Source: Mauremys mutica
Lineage: Eukaryota > Chordata > Testudines > Geoemydidae
Assembly (NCBI RefSeq): GCF_020497125.1
Contig: NC_059082.1
Span: 24,202,965-24,266,964, forward strand
DNA length: 64,000 bases
Direction of reading: 5' to 3'
Numbering within the stretch: the first letter of the stretch is position 1; each line of letters starts with the position of its first letter. Made by a program: the position numbers and the translations under genes. Below the pieces are notes generated by a model, which saw only the letters and a program-made list of their open reading frames with translations, ran no database searches and was not told the origin of the DNA. Below are positions 37,384 through 49,600 of the stretch, piece by piece.

Positions 37384-37500
37384 TGTATGTTTCCCAGACT
37401 TGAAGAAGAGCTCTGTGTAAGCTTGAAAGCTTGTCTCTCTCACCAACAGAAGTTGGTCCAATAAAAGATATTATCTCACCCACCTTGTTTCTCTAATAGC
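37384..37500 (+). repeat. Retroelement 3'-tail fragment, probably PLE-related
   Basis: It contains gaagaagagctctgtgtaag, cttgaaagcttgtctctctc and aagttggtccaataaaagat. The layout resembles the PLE tails in this window (an aaagct..tg block then aataaa-like words). No coding is attached, so the class is uncertain. Confidence 0.4.
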
Positions 37501-39268
37501 TAAAGAGCAACAGTCCTTAGTTCCTTCCTCTTCTAAACACCAAATTCAACATTTGAAATATTAATTTTTCTACCAAACCAGAGATACCTATGGTGGAAAA
37601 ATATTAAATATTCTCTGCTTACTATGCAATTACATTTAATATAATGTCAATAAATAAAACTGCTAGTACTGAAAGAGTTTAGAAACCTTTAACTTTAGGC
37701 AGTGGTTTTATATAAATATTTCTACAAGGGAATGAATTTTATTCATATGGATTGTCATATTTCAGATGCCCTTTCTACTTCAAATATCTTCATCCTTGGA
37801 GCCCATATAGAAAACATATTGAAAAAGACATACATAAGGCAATTTCCATACAATTTGCATCTGGCAATACTTAAATCTTGCTTACATCAGAAAGAAGACA
37901 CTAAGCAGCAGGCCAGGCTTGGCAGTCATTACTATAATAATTCCAAGAGACGCTGCTAGTCAGTTCACAACATACCAGAATACCATGTTGTCATAAGTTT
38001 GCCCAGCAGGGCATGTTCATGATTCAGTCAAGGTTCTTCATCTTGTGAGCTATTGCCATAGATAGCGGAAATAAGCAATCAGTGTAGATATAGATATATA
38101 CATGCAAGTGGTGTATGTCTTTACACAGATTCTCCCTACCTCCCATAGAAGCCACTGAGCTGAAAATGCCTTGGGCAGAGTATCTCCCGTGATGTGGGAG
38201 TGAATGCATCCCCTGTTTTTCCCACCATGCATCTGTCAATCATCCAGCCCACCTGCTCCAGATAGTTGTTTATATATGGGTTTGGCCCAAAAAGTTGTCA
38301 TAGACAATTGCACTTTACATGTGGTGTACAAGTGAATTAAGATTTGTAGTAGTGTACTTACAGTTCATTTCAAATTAATCTTAGCATTAAGTCAAATTAA
38401 CTGTTTTCTAGAATGAATGCACTCTGATACCTAATGTTAGGTCATCAACTCTCACTGTTTGTGTTGCCTTTTAGTCTGTCCAATGGGATTTTTTATAATC
38501 ATTGAAGTGATTGATTTCTGAAGTCACCCTGGAACGCTAATCTTTGCTAAGACTTTGGATAAGATAAATCTCATTATGGCTTTGTAACAGAGAAAAGGCA
38601 TAAAGGATTACAACAAATGACTTTATAGAAAGATAACTTATTTTTATTAGAAGTCATCTATTTGAAATTCATATTTCTAGATTAATGAGATTTCATTTGA
38701 TCTGGTGATCCCAAGTCTTTCATTTCATAGAAGAGATTTATATAAATACTGCTTTATGATTGTAGTTAAGTGCAAAGTTATTAAATTTATTTTAGGACCA
38801 TTTTATTAATTCTATTCAATAAAATTGACATGCACACTTTTCAAATAAAAAATAATACATAGCAGTACATTTTCTATGGTGTATATTTCTTTATTAAATG
38901 TATCATCATATTTCCCCACGGCCTGTCACTGTTTATGAACATATTTCAGTTTTATGCATTGTGCTTGGTATCCAGTTTTGTGTGTTCTGTTTGGCTATCT
39001 GACTCCTCTAAGTTTACATAAAGAGAACTCTAAGGTTCAACATATGCAATAAGCTGGGAACGTTTTTGAGCCTCAGATGTACTGTCATTGAAGTCAATGG
39101 AAATTTTGCCAGTGAATTAACGGGTGCAGGATCGGGCCCTTATTGAGCAACTATGAACTCAGAGGAAACTTTGAAAACTGTCTCATTAGGAACAATTCAC
39201 CTGATACTTGTTTTTGTATTTAGCTTCTCTCTTCCTTTATTGCCAAGAGCACTGGCAGTTGTTTAGAA

Positions 39269-39522
39269 CAGTGGTTCTCAATCAAGGGTCTGGGGCACCC
39301 TAGGGGCCATGAGCAAATTTCAGGGGGGCTGCCATGCAGGGCCTGAGCAATGTAACTTCACAGGAGCCCCTGTGGTGTGGGGCCCCAGGCAACTGCCCTG
39401 CTAACCCCTAATGCTGGCCATGGCTTTTATATACAGAGAACCAGTTATTGTGGCACAGGTGGGCCGTAGAGTTTTTATAGCATGTTGGAAGGGGCTCAGA
39501 AAGAAAAAGGTTGAGAAACCTG
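39269..39522. mobile_element. hAT (Charlie-like) MITE with 8-bp target duplication
   Basis: The element starts cagtggttctcaa and ends with the complement of caggtttctcaacc. Identical 8-bp duplications, gtttagaa, lie at 39261-39268 and 39523-39530. It is 254 bp long and has no coding. Confidence 0.88.
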
Positions 39523-40455
39523 GTTTAGAAGAAATACATCAGAAATCATAATCATAATCATCTGTTATTGACATCACAGATTCTTTCCAAAACAATCAAT
39601 AATGATGTGTCAAAAAGAAGATGAATACAACTAAGCAGTAGGAAATAAGTATGCTTTTTTTTCATGGGGGTAATGTCAGAAATGACATACAAGGATGACC
39701 AGTGGTTTTCAAATATGCTCTTAAAAGAGAGAGACTCGGATGTGGCCGACCTCCAGGCTCAATCCCAGCCCATACCTTCCCTGCAGCAACTTTAGAACTT
39801 GGTTGCTATGTATTTGTAGTACCCCAAAAATAGTAGGTGCTTTACGTGCATACAATAAGACAGATCCCTCCCAAAAATGAACAAACGAATGACATGAACC
39901 TGCAAACACTTACAGCTAGCCATAGTGTTTATTACTATGAATAGTCCCCATTGAAGTCCTCTGGCATGGGAGTTCTCACAGTAGTAAGCACTATGCCTGG
40001 TAGTAATGGGCCCTAAGTACACAATATGCTGAAAAAGAAATGGGAGAAAGGCAGTAAGACAAACTGTTATTTCTCTAATTTTTTTGAACCCAGACCCATT
40101 GACTCTAGAATATTCTCATCCAGCATCAAACTTTCTTTTCATTATTTAAAATTTGGTATATATACGCACAACACACAACTGTTGTACAGTGACATATAGA
40201 AAATGCAGATGTGTGTATAGATATATAATTCATATGTATTACTAGGTATGTTTAGTATCAGAGGGGTAGCCATGTTAGTCTGGATCTGTAAAAGCAGCAA
40301 AGAGTCTTGTGGCACATTATAGACTAACAGACGTTTGGGAGCATGAGCTTTCGTGGGTGAATACCCACTTCGTCGGATGCATGTAGTGGAAATTTCCAGG
40401 GGCAGGTATATATAAGCAAGCAAGAAGCAGGCTAGAGATAACGAGGTTAGTTCAA

Positions 40456-40930
40456 TCAGGGAGGATGAGGCCCTCTTCTAGCAGCTGAGGTGTGAAAACC
40501 AAGAGAGGAGAAACTGGTTTTGTAGTTGGCAAGCCATTCACAGTCTTTGTTTAATCCTGAGCTGACGGTGTCAAATTTGCAGATGAACTGAAGCTCAGCA
40601 GTTTCTCTTTGAAGCCTGGTCCTGAAGTTTTTTTGCTGCAGGATGGCCACCTTAAGATCTGCTATTGTGTGGCCAGGGAGGTTGAAGTGTTCTCCTACAG
40701 GTTTTTGTATATTGCCATTCCTAATATCTGATTTATGTCCATTTATCCTTTTCCGTAGAGACTGTCCAGTTTGGCCGATGTACATAGCAGAGGGGCATTG
40801 CTGGCATATGATGGCGTATATTACATTGGTGGACGTGCAGGTGAATGAACCGGTGATGGTGTGGCTGATCTGGTTAGCTCCTGTGATGGTGTCACTGGTG
40901 TAGATATGTGGGCAGAGTTGGCATCAAGGT
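40456..40930 (-). pseudogene. PLE GIY-YIG endonuclease domain
   Basis: A minus-strand frame from 40785 reads MYIGQTGQSLRKRINGHKSD, then GEHFNLPGHTIADLKVAIL and RLQRETAELQFICKFDT. Upstream, in another frame on the same strand (to about 40930), are the residues preceding it, including VIYAI-type and cysteine pairs. Together these match the GIY-YIG nuclease of Penelope-like elements, which nicks target DNA for retrotransposition. The frame change near 40786 shows decay. The second PLE (61738-62268) keeps this junction open. Confidence 0.85.
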
Positions 40931-41348
40931 TTGTTGCATGGATTGGTTCCTGAGTTAGAGTTACTATGGTGCAGTGTGCAGTTACTGGTGAGAATATGCT
41001 TCAAGTTGGCAGGTTGTCTGTGGGCGAGGACTGGCCTGCCACCCAAGGCCTGTGAAAGTGTGGGATCATTGTCCAGGATGGGTTGTAGATCCCTGATGAT
41101 GTGTTGGAGGGGTTTTAGCTGGGGACTGTATGTGATGGCCAGTGGAGTCCTGTTGGTTTCTTTTTGGGTTTATCTTGCAGTAGGAGGCTTCTGGGTACAC
41201 GTCTGGCTCTGTTGATCTGTTTCCTTATTTCCTCATGTGGGTATTGTAGTTTTGAGAATGCTTGATGGAGATTTTGTAGGTGTTGGTCTCTGTCTGAGGG
41301 GTTAGAACAGATATGGTTGTACCTCAGTGCTTGGCTGTAGACAATGGA

Positions 41349-43060
41349 TCATGTGGTGTGCCCAGGATGGAAGCTGGAGGCATGAAGATAGGCATAGCGG
41401 TCGGTAGGTTTTCGGTATAAGGTGGTGGTAATGTGACCATCACTTATTTGCACCGTGGTGTCTAGGAAGTGGACCTCCCGTGTAGATTGGTCCAGGCTGA
41501 GGTTGATGGTGGGGAGGAAGCTGTTGAAATCGTGGTGGAATTTTTCCAGAGTCTCCTTCCCGTGGGTCCAGATGATGAAGATGTCATCAATGTAGCGTAG
41601 GTAGAGAAGGAACGTGAGTGGACGAGAGCTGAGGAAGCGTTGTTCCAGGTCAGCCATAAAAATGTTGGCATATTGTGGGGCCATGCGGTGCCACTGATCT
41701 GGAGATATATATTGTCATCAAATTTGAAATAGTTGTGTGTGAGAATAAAGGCACAGAGCTCAGCAACCAGTTGTGCTGTGGCATCATCAGGGATTCTGTT
41801 CCTGACAGCTTGTATTCCATCAGTGTGTGGGATGTTTGTGTAGAGAGCCTCTACATCCATAGTGGCTAGGATGGTGTTTTCTGGAAGGTCACCAATGCAT
41901 TGTAGTTTCCTCAGAAAATCAGTGGTGTCACAGAGATAGCTGGGAGTGCTGGTGGCATAGGGTCTGAGTAGAGAGTCCACATATCCAGACAGTCCTTCAG
42001 TGAGAGTGCCAATGCCCGAGATGACAGTGTTGCCGGCACAAAAGGCCTGAGGCTACAGCAACAGTGATTCGTTGCCCGGAGTGCCTCGCTCCAATTAGAC
42101 ACACCAGGGTGGAGAAGCAAAAAAAGTTTATTTGAGATCTCAAAGCGCAGGATGCTTGGAGACACACAAAGGTCTCAGATCAAGCACACCTCATACAAGC
42201 AGCTCTCTGTCTTTATACGTGATCTTAGCTAAGCATGTCTATTACCCCCAATGCCCAGCTCCCCCCTCCCTCCCCCTCTTTTTAGTTCCCATACAGCAAA
42301 TACATTATAAAGTAGCAATTACTCTAAACAGGTTAGATCATACTTGGCAAAAAAATATTATCTCGTTAGTAACTTTTCTTGACCGGTCATTCTGTTTCAC
42401 TCCCTTTAGCCAGGTGCAAGCAGGCTGTATAATTGCCTCCTGGTACTGATAACTAGTTGCCACACATTCCATTCTTTCCATCTAGCCTGTGGGGTTAATT
42501 AAAGTTTAAACATGGAAGCGGTTCAGACAAGCAGAGGCCTAATACAGGGAGCCTTCATTGGCACTGTCATTTTCCACCCCTCTGTCAACACTGGGTCATG
42601 CCTGGTGCCACCAACAATAGGGCATCCAGGATTTCCGGGTTTGTGGATCTTGGGTAGTAGATAGAATAACCCTGGTCGGGGCTCTAAGGGTATGTTGATT
42701 TGTTCCAGTGTTAGTGTAGGGAGTGTCCTGAGTAGATGGTGCAGTTTCTTAGTGTATTCCTCAGTGGGATCTGAGGGAAGTGGCCTATAGAATTTGGTAT
42801 TGGAGAGTTGTCTGGCGGCCTCCTTTTGGTAGTCAGACCTGTTCATGATGAACAGCACCTCCTTTATCAGGCTCTTTGATTATAATGTCAGGGTGGTTTC
42901 TGAGGCTGGGGATGGCATTGCGTTCTGCACGACTTAGGTTATGAGGCAAGCGATGTTGTTTTTCCACAATTACTGCCTGTGCACGTCGGCGGAAGCATTC
43001 TATGTATAGGTCCAGACTGTCATTTCGACCCTCAGGAGGAGTCCATGTGGACTCCTCCAC
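41349..43060 (-). pseudogene. PLE reverse transcriptase (broken, LTR-interrupted)
   Basis: The pieces run in order on the minus strand. 43060-42833 has RRRAQAVIVEKQHRLPHNLS and IIIKEPDKGGA. 42858-42523 has FYLLPKIHKPGNPGCPIV. Then comes the LTR. 41980-41462 has the palm block ATMDVEALYTNIP. 41684-41349 has APQYANIFMADLEQRFL and the catalytic block LRYIDDIFIIW (YIDD). These are hallmarks of PLE RTs, which are related to telomerase RT. Frame changes near 42845 and 41690 and the LTR make it inactive. Confidence 0.88.
42028..42613 (-). repeat. Solo LTR nested in the PLE
   Basis: The segment breaks the PLE frame between the LPKIHKPGNPGCPIV block and the GTLTEGLSGYVDSLL block. On the minus strand it runs from tggtggcacc to ggcaaca (TG...CA) and carries AATAAA (the plus strand reads gtttatttgag near 42128). 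A short flank, ATTGT versus ACTGT on the minus strand, fits a target duplication with one later change. There is no gag or pol coding, so it is a solo LTR. Confidence 0.65.
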
Positions 43061-44996
43061 AATGTTTAGTTATTATTTATTTGTGTATTTATTGCTCTCT
43101 GTCTATACTTATTATTCACTATCCTCCTTGCTCATAACCCTTTTCTGCTTATCCACTGCTTTTAATCCTCTCCTATCGTTAAATTCTGGTTGTAATAGAA
43201 TAGATCAGATGACAATATCTCTTTGGCTCATTTTGTATTTGGGTGCTATCCTCCATCTCCCCTGAATTTCAATGTAATCTGCAGATTTGATCATGGTTAA
43301 ATATTTACCAAAGGGCGCCCATCAATGAAAGGTTCATTAACAAATTTTAGTTCTCATTCAGCAATATAAGCAGTGGAGCTCTTTTGAAGACTGATGCACA
43401 AGTGACTGGAATTCCTTGGATGGCAGAGTTAGTTACCCACTGTTTTGATTGGGCATGCTTCCTCATTACAACAGATGTAGCTCCCTGGACACAAGTGCTC
43501 CACAGATGTGAGCTGAAGAACCACTGAACTAGGATATATATAAGCAGAATTGTTTCTAATGTTAATGTTTCTCACATTTTCCAGGAAATGTCAACAGCCT
43601 TTTAAACACTGTCGCTTTGCTTATGCTTTTACGGAAATATCAACCACAGCGGTATCCTAACCTTAAGATACGACAGACTCTAGTATTCTGTGTTTGTGCA
43701 CTGCCTAGAACAAAGGGGCTACGTTCTTGGTTGGCACTGCTATAATAAACATAATTCATGATAGAAACTGGCTATTTTCAAGGGTTTGCAGTTTATTTCC
43801 TTGGGGAACTAATTGGGGGCAGGGTCTTTTGTCTGGAATGTAATCCAAGATACTGGTGCTGAGTGCCGTCTTTCACATTCTTTCTGACCCAGTCCTTAAG
43901 GTTCCAGCACCAATATCCGATAGAAAAAGGAGCAGGACACAAAGGGGATAGGGTGGTTGCCTCTTGTGGTCAGGGATGGGGAGGATGGTTCAATAGTTAC
44001 ATGAGGTCAAGTCACTTGTTGAGGGAGGAAGAGAGATGAGAATCTCAGGACAGTGTGCTAAAATTTAGTGTACTTTATTGAGTATGAGCGATGAAAGGGT
44101 TAAGAATACTAGATAAGGATGTTCTATTTTGTTTTCTCCAGTTTCCTTTTTCTTTCTGACCCTGAGTTCCCTTAGATTTTATAGAGTAGGATGCTGAATT
44201 ATTTAAATGCTTTTCTGAACACTAAAGTCTACTCAAACCATGTTTCAGCCAACAGTGAGCTGCATCACCAACTAAAAGGGTTTTAAATGTATGTGGGTTG
44301 CTGTTATCACTTCAGCACCCGTCGTCGTCTTGTGAGGTTTAAGTATAGATGCATTATAGAAATTCATTTCTTGAGGGTTTGAATGTAATGTGCAGATGCA
44401 CTGGAACAGTAATCCTGCCAAAACAGAAATCTATTATCAAGATTTTTTTTACATTACAAAGTAGTGAATAAAGCCATATGAATTTACAAAGCCCACGTAG
44501 TAGAACCTTTTTTGCATAATTCCAAAATAATCCGCTTAATTTAATCTCTGTATCTGGCAATTGCTATCTTTTGCAGTGTGATTCCCTCGGTCTTTGGCAT
44601 ACAGTTTGAAAAAGACTGTGGCTTAAGTGAAAAGTTTAAACAATAGTATTTTAAAAATAAAATATGAAGGCATGTTTATGTGACTAATCTTGCTTAGATT
44701 ATTATAGCACTTCTAAAGTAATGCAAAATGGTTCACCTATGGAATAATTTAGAGTTTGTTCTAGAATTGCCTGATTTATGCATATGCTGAGATCTCAAAT
44801 GTTACCTTCATTGTAGTACATAAATGTATTCGTTTTATGATGGAATAGGAAGATTGATTTCCAGCAAAAAAGAATCAGATATTACAATCTTGAAACACTT
44901 TTTTTATACTTCTTCCTTTTGGCCATTCTCAACTGTTATGTTTTAGTGTGTTTGTATCTGTTTGTTCATATAACACATGCTGTACTTTATTTACAG

Positions 44997-45074
44997 CCCT
45001 GTATCTTGATGAACAATATCCAGCAGTTGCGAGTCCAGCTTGAGAAAATGTTTGAGTCTATGGGAGGAAAAGAG
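44997..45074 (+). CDS. UNC13C: UNC13C-like exon 5 of 5 seen (MUN domain)
   Basis: The acceptor tttatttacag ends at 44996 and the donor GTAGGT starts at 45075. The 78 bases give [20 protein letters not shown] then SMGGKE, in phase 0 at both ends. The [24 protein letters not shown] block is almost invariant across UNC13A, B and C; I at the NNI position favours B or C. The next expected exon, starting near LD.EA, was not found downstream in the window. Confidence 0.95.
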
Positions 45075-46661
45075 GTAGGTGGTTTTAATTCCCTGCATTC
45101 ACTGCACAGCTACTTAGAGATCATTAGCGGTATGTTCACAACCTATCCACAGCCTTTGCTTCTGCTTGCCAAGAAAATCAAAATGTAAAAATAAGACATA
45201 TTACAAAGTTTGAAAAAATATAATATTTTATTTAAAAGCAATGCCATGTGAGAACTACATTATGCACCGGGAATGTCTGGGGACACAAGTAATGCATTTT
45301 CATAGAAACATGCTAATGATCTGTAAAGTTCCACCAATATTGGATGTTTTATGTTGCATTCTATAGTGCCAGCTTGATTTGAATGTTCGTACTGGAATAT
45401 ATTTTGTTTTGTTTTTTTATGTACCAGTTTGTTTTGTTTGCATCTTCAAAATTCTGTAGAAAATGTGCCTTGTGCTTTGTCTGTAATGTGTCATGTCTTT
45501 GTCCAATGCCTTTGACTTGCAATCCACTGAGCAGAAGAAAGAAGGAGAGCGATTCTCTTATGAGGTTTGTGATAGTAAGCATCTTTTATTATACCTGACT
45601 ATATTTCCTAAGGCTAAGAACAGTTTCCTACTAATTTCCCTGTTTGCATTTAATAATTCCCTATAGTGCTAACTACTATGTTTTGGCACTCAGTTTACAC
45701 TCTGCATTAAATCTTTCAATATGCAAATAGTGTAAAGTATTCCATAAACCACAAGAAGGTTGTAAAACATATTCTTTTAAATGCACTTTCAATACCTAAA
45801 GTCCCAAACTTGCAAATCTCATTCAAATGAGTAATTCTGATCCACTCAAGCGGCATTCCAGCAATCATTCCTACTCAGCAAAGCGTGTGCTTAATTTTTA
45901 AGCATGTCTTTAAGTCCCATTTACTTTAATGGGACATAACCACATGCAAAAGAGGTGCTTTGATGAAACAAGTCATCAAGTAGTTCCTTTGATGTAATTG
46001 ATTACTCACATGAGTAAGGTTTACAGATATTCTATCCATCTGGAAAGTGTTGATATTGGTAATTAAATGGATATTAATGTATTCTTTTTCAAACTGTTAC
46101 ATCCAGTGTGAATCACTGTACACTGATACAAGAAAGATTTTAAAGCCTGATTTTTATAAGATGGACTTCCCCTTTCATGTTATTCTATGCCCACCACCCA
46201 CCCCGGACAAATGTGAACCATAAAATGCTCTGCACTTCTAATTTTATTGTGATGTATGTTTGTTTAGCTAAAATAAAGGTCTGAAGACATAAATCTAATT
46301 CTTCTTAAAGGACACTAAAGAAATGATTTGCAGTATAACTAACGAGTGCTTCCGACAGACTCTTGTGCAATATGCAGGCATTTTAAAAAGCTTCATATCC
46401 AAAAATCATGCTTTGCTGAAGTTCATATTAGGCTCAGTGGATTGTTTTATGTCAAGTAACTTAAGATGTTACTGACACAATATGATGTGACATTTCCCAA
46501 GCTACAGGTCAAATAATCAAGTTTCAAATAATGATTTGCTCTGTGAAAATGAAGTTGCTTTATAAAACTTGTTTTCTTCCTTGAATAAAGAAGACCTTAA
46601 GATTCGAGTGAGGTACTCAAAATCCAATTGCCTTAGCAATGATCATGTTATTGGTAATTAC

Positions 46662-46679
46662 ATATATATATATATATAA
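46662..46679 (+). repeat. (TA)n microsatellite
   Basis: About eight perfect TA units. Confidence 0.92.
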
Positions 46680-49600
46680 TTAGAATGAAATGCAGCTGTT
46701 TTATCAATTTTCAGCTGTATATTAATGCTTCATTTCTTTAGGGACTGTGTTAATCATAATATTTTAAGGAGCCAATCTTGCCAGTTTCAGAGCACCTCCC
46801 ATGATACTGAAGTCAGTGAGAATTAAGAAAACTCTTCATCTTTTAGAATTAGTCCCGAAATACATTACTTACCATTCATTCAATTAGCACTTTCAGGGGT
46901 CCCACAGCAAAAACATTTCTGCAAATTTTTGCACCTGATAAAGTCAGAGTCAATGCACAATAGCGATGATAGGCTGATGTACTGGCTAAAACTCGGGGGA
47001 GGCACATCAAATGTTTATAGAAATACTGTGGATTTATTGTTGGTATCTTTTTGTTAAATGGGCAGTAAAATGTAATCAGCTCAGCTGTGTAAAAGTGGAA
47101 TTCTTTCTATTTCCCATGAACAAATAGGGATGGTGAATGTTCTGTTCCCACTCAAGTACATCTCCTCCTAAAGCAGCAACCTTTTATAGCTGTTACTGAA
47201 CCATATTTTAGAGATTTTTCTCTCTGTTTAAGGAGTGGGAAATGAAGAGCTGCAATATTTTTGTCAATGCTTCATTATAAAGGGTGCTAAAAGTGTATCA
47301 GCCAGATTCTTACTAGAAAATAAAAATCCACTGTGTTATATCTGAATTATTTTTGTTTAATTTGTACATTGTTACTTCATTATGCAGCCATAGGTTAACT
47401 GTGTGGCTCCATGTTGACATTAAAAATCAGATGCACAGGATTCTATTCACTCAGAAGTTCATTATTAAGTATCATCTGCATGATGATGCTCCCCGTAATG
47501 TGGTAGGTGCTTTCCAAACGGGACATTAGACACAATCTCTGCCCCAAAGAAAAATCTAAGTGAACAAGTATCTTATAAAGCATACAATCAGTTTATTTTT
47601 AAAAAAAAACAACAACCATTCCAGCTAGCCCTTTACCTAATCATTATGCCAGGAGATGGATAGAACAAGATATGAAAAGGGAGTGGATGGCAATGATCTT
47701 TTTTGAGATAGTGTGTGAATTCCAGAGGGAAGAGGGTAGGAAGGGGTGTCAGGTTTGAATGGAAGGGGTGAAAGGGCTGGAGGCGGTAACAAGTAAAGTT
47801 GCAAGAAATGAAAAGGCTGGCAAAAAAAAAAGGGAGGGCAGAAGTCACCAGAGGGAAGGGGAAGGAGGCCAAGAAAAAGTGGAATGGATTTGTGTTGGCA
47901 CGAGGGGACCAAGAATTTGGAAGGGGAAGGAGGAGCTGTTGATGGCAAAAGGGTAGAGAAGTGTAAGAAGTGGGAGGTAGCTACATTCTTTTCTCTTGAT
48001 AATTCATGTTTGTAGACAGCAATTGCTGAAATGTTTCTAACTGGATTTTTTTTAAATCTCATTCCTCTATGACTTAACAGTTATCCTGTTTTCCCTCCGA
48101 AATTGGCTCATGTCTGAAATGGGGGAGAAAACACCCTAAAAAATTAAATTATCTTTTTATCATAAAGTTTCATGTGATTTTAAAAAAGAACAAAAACTGC
48201 ATTACAGATTTACAGTGTTGTAACTACAATCACAATCTAGTTCCAATTCTGATTTGACCCACTGACCTAAATCCGAAAGACTCCAAAATTCTATTACCAA
48301 TCTCCTGAGTCATCCTATACTACTCATCTTGAAAACAAATACACTCACAAAGTACACTCACCCACCTAATGATGTTTATTTCCTATTACACTACTTTATA
48401 TAGGATTCATCCATTTTACTCATGTGTTTGAATTGCACCAGTAAGATTATTTCTCTATAGAACTCGTCTCTGTTTCTGGTAGTGTTGCTAGTCTCAAACA
48501 CCATAAAACACTGAAAATAGTCTGTGCAAGTTATGAACCCCCATCTCTATTACTTGAATATTAAGTTATATAGTAAATGAGAAATGAGAGTTGACACACT
48601 GAGAAATTAATTGCTGTATTAATGCTCTCATAGCCTAGATAAGTAATTGAATAGAGTAGAAAAGTCAAGTTTAAGTTAGAGTGCTGTTTCTAAATCTTGT
48701 TTCCTTGAAACTCAGCAAGGATCTGCAAGCCCTGATTTGAGATAAAACGAGTTATTAATGTTATATCACAAAGGAAAATACAGACTATTAGAAAGTGACA
48801 GAACACATATCAGACAGGAACATAACACGTTCAATGGTAAACAATTAATCATTACTCTTAGAACCAGTTCAGAAACACTGCTCTGTATTCCAGAACTCAA
48901 AGGGTTACATTCACCCCTTTGCCACCTCAAACCCCATGTACCACTAAGTCCCACTTAACATCCATTTTGAGGATGTAAGTGGGACCTGAACCTGCAAAGA
49001 AAACTGTGCAGATAGACCCCTGCCCACATGGTTGGCTCTCCTTGCACAAGCTGCGGCCTAAGAACGTGCATCAGCTTTGGACTGGCCCTCTGCACAGAGG
49101 TGAATTTCACCCAAAGAGAGAAAAGAAATTGATAAGGATAGAAAAATTATACTGTACTCCTCTCTGTTTATGTTGTGTTACTCATTTGGATGAAGCATGA
49201 AGGGGACTAGTTCGACTATTGTTGGGTGATACTGGCATGGAGCATGTGTTCCTTCCTCAGTATAAAGATGGAAAGACCTGTTAAACAGATTAGTCGGTGG
49301 TGAAAGCTGTAATCTCTGAAAGAAACAAATTTAGATTTGCATTATCCAAAACTGCTTCTGTCAATGATATTAACCAAAAAACCCAGGACTTTTCACGTTA
49401 CTGGTATGATTTTCTGCAGTTGGAGCCGCATTAAAGAAAAACACAGAAAGGAAGTAAAGTATGACTGTAATAAACAAAAAGAAAATGCCTAATGAGACTA
49501 TAGCATTGAAAGTTCTGTGGACACAAAGGCTTTTCCCACATTGGCAAGTGCAAAATAGAGTGATGCATTCAGTAATGCTCCAATTAACCTACTAAGTGCA

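Larger units (their letters stand above)
40257..43061 (-). mobile_element. Penelope-like retroelement, split by an LTR
   Basis: On the minus strand the element reads reverse transcriptase, then GIY-YIG endonuclease, then a tail whose plus-strand form starts atcagaggggtagccatg. Direct repeats atgtttagt at 40248-40256 and 43062-43070 look like the target duplication. The 5' part is missing: coding starts inside the N-terminal region of the polyprotein. A 586-bp LTR (42028-42613) interrupts the RT. The host gene lies on the opposite strand. Confidence 0.85.
35597..44996 (+). other. UNC13C: UNC13C-like intron (9.4 kb)
   Basis: Contents are an LTR (36072-36440), a PLE-like tail fragment (37384-37500), a hAT MITE (39269-39522) and the long PLE with its nested LTR (40257-43061). 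Stretches 35597-36071, 36441-37383, 37501-39268, 39523-40247 and 43071-44996 show no gene or repeat I can name. Confidence 0.88.

Noticed and set aside
45532..45564. Possible extra UNC13 exon (gag after an AG, reading KKEGERFSYE, before gtttgt)
   Set aside because: The peptide does not match the expected continuation of the MUN domain and the donor is weak.
47637..48062. 141-codon proline/leucine-rich minus-strand frame
   Set aside because: It is a translation of the purine-rich tract; no domain and no initiation context.
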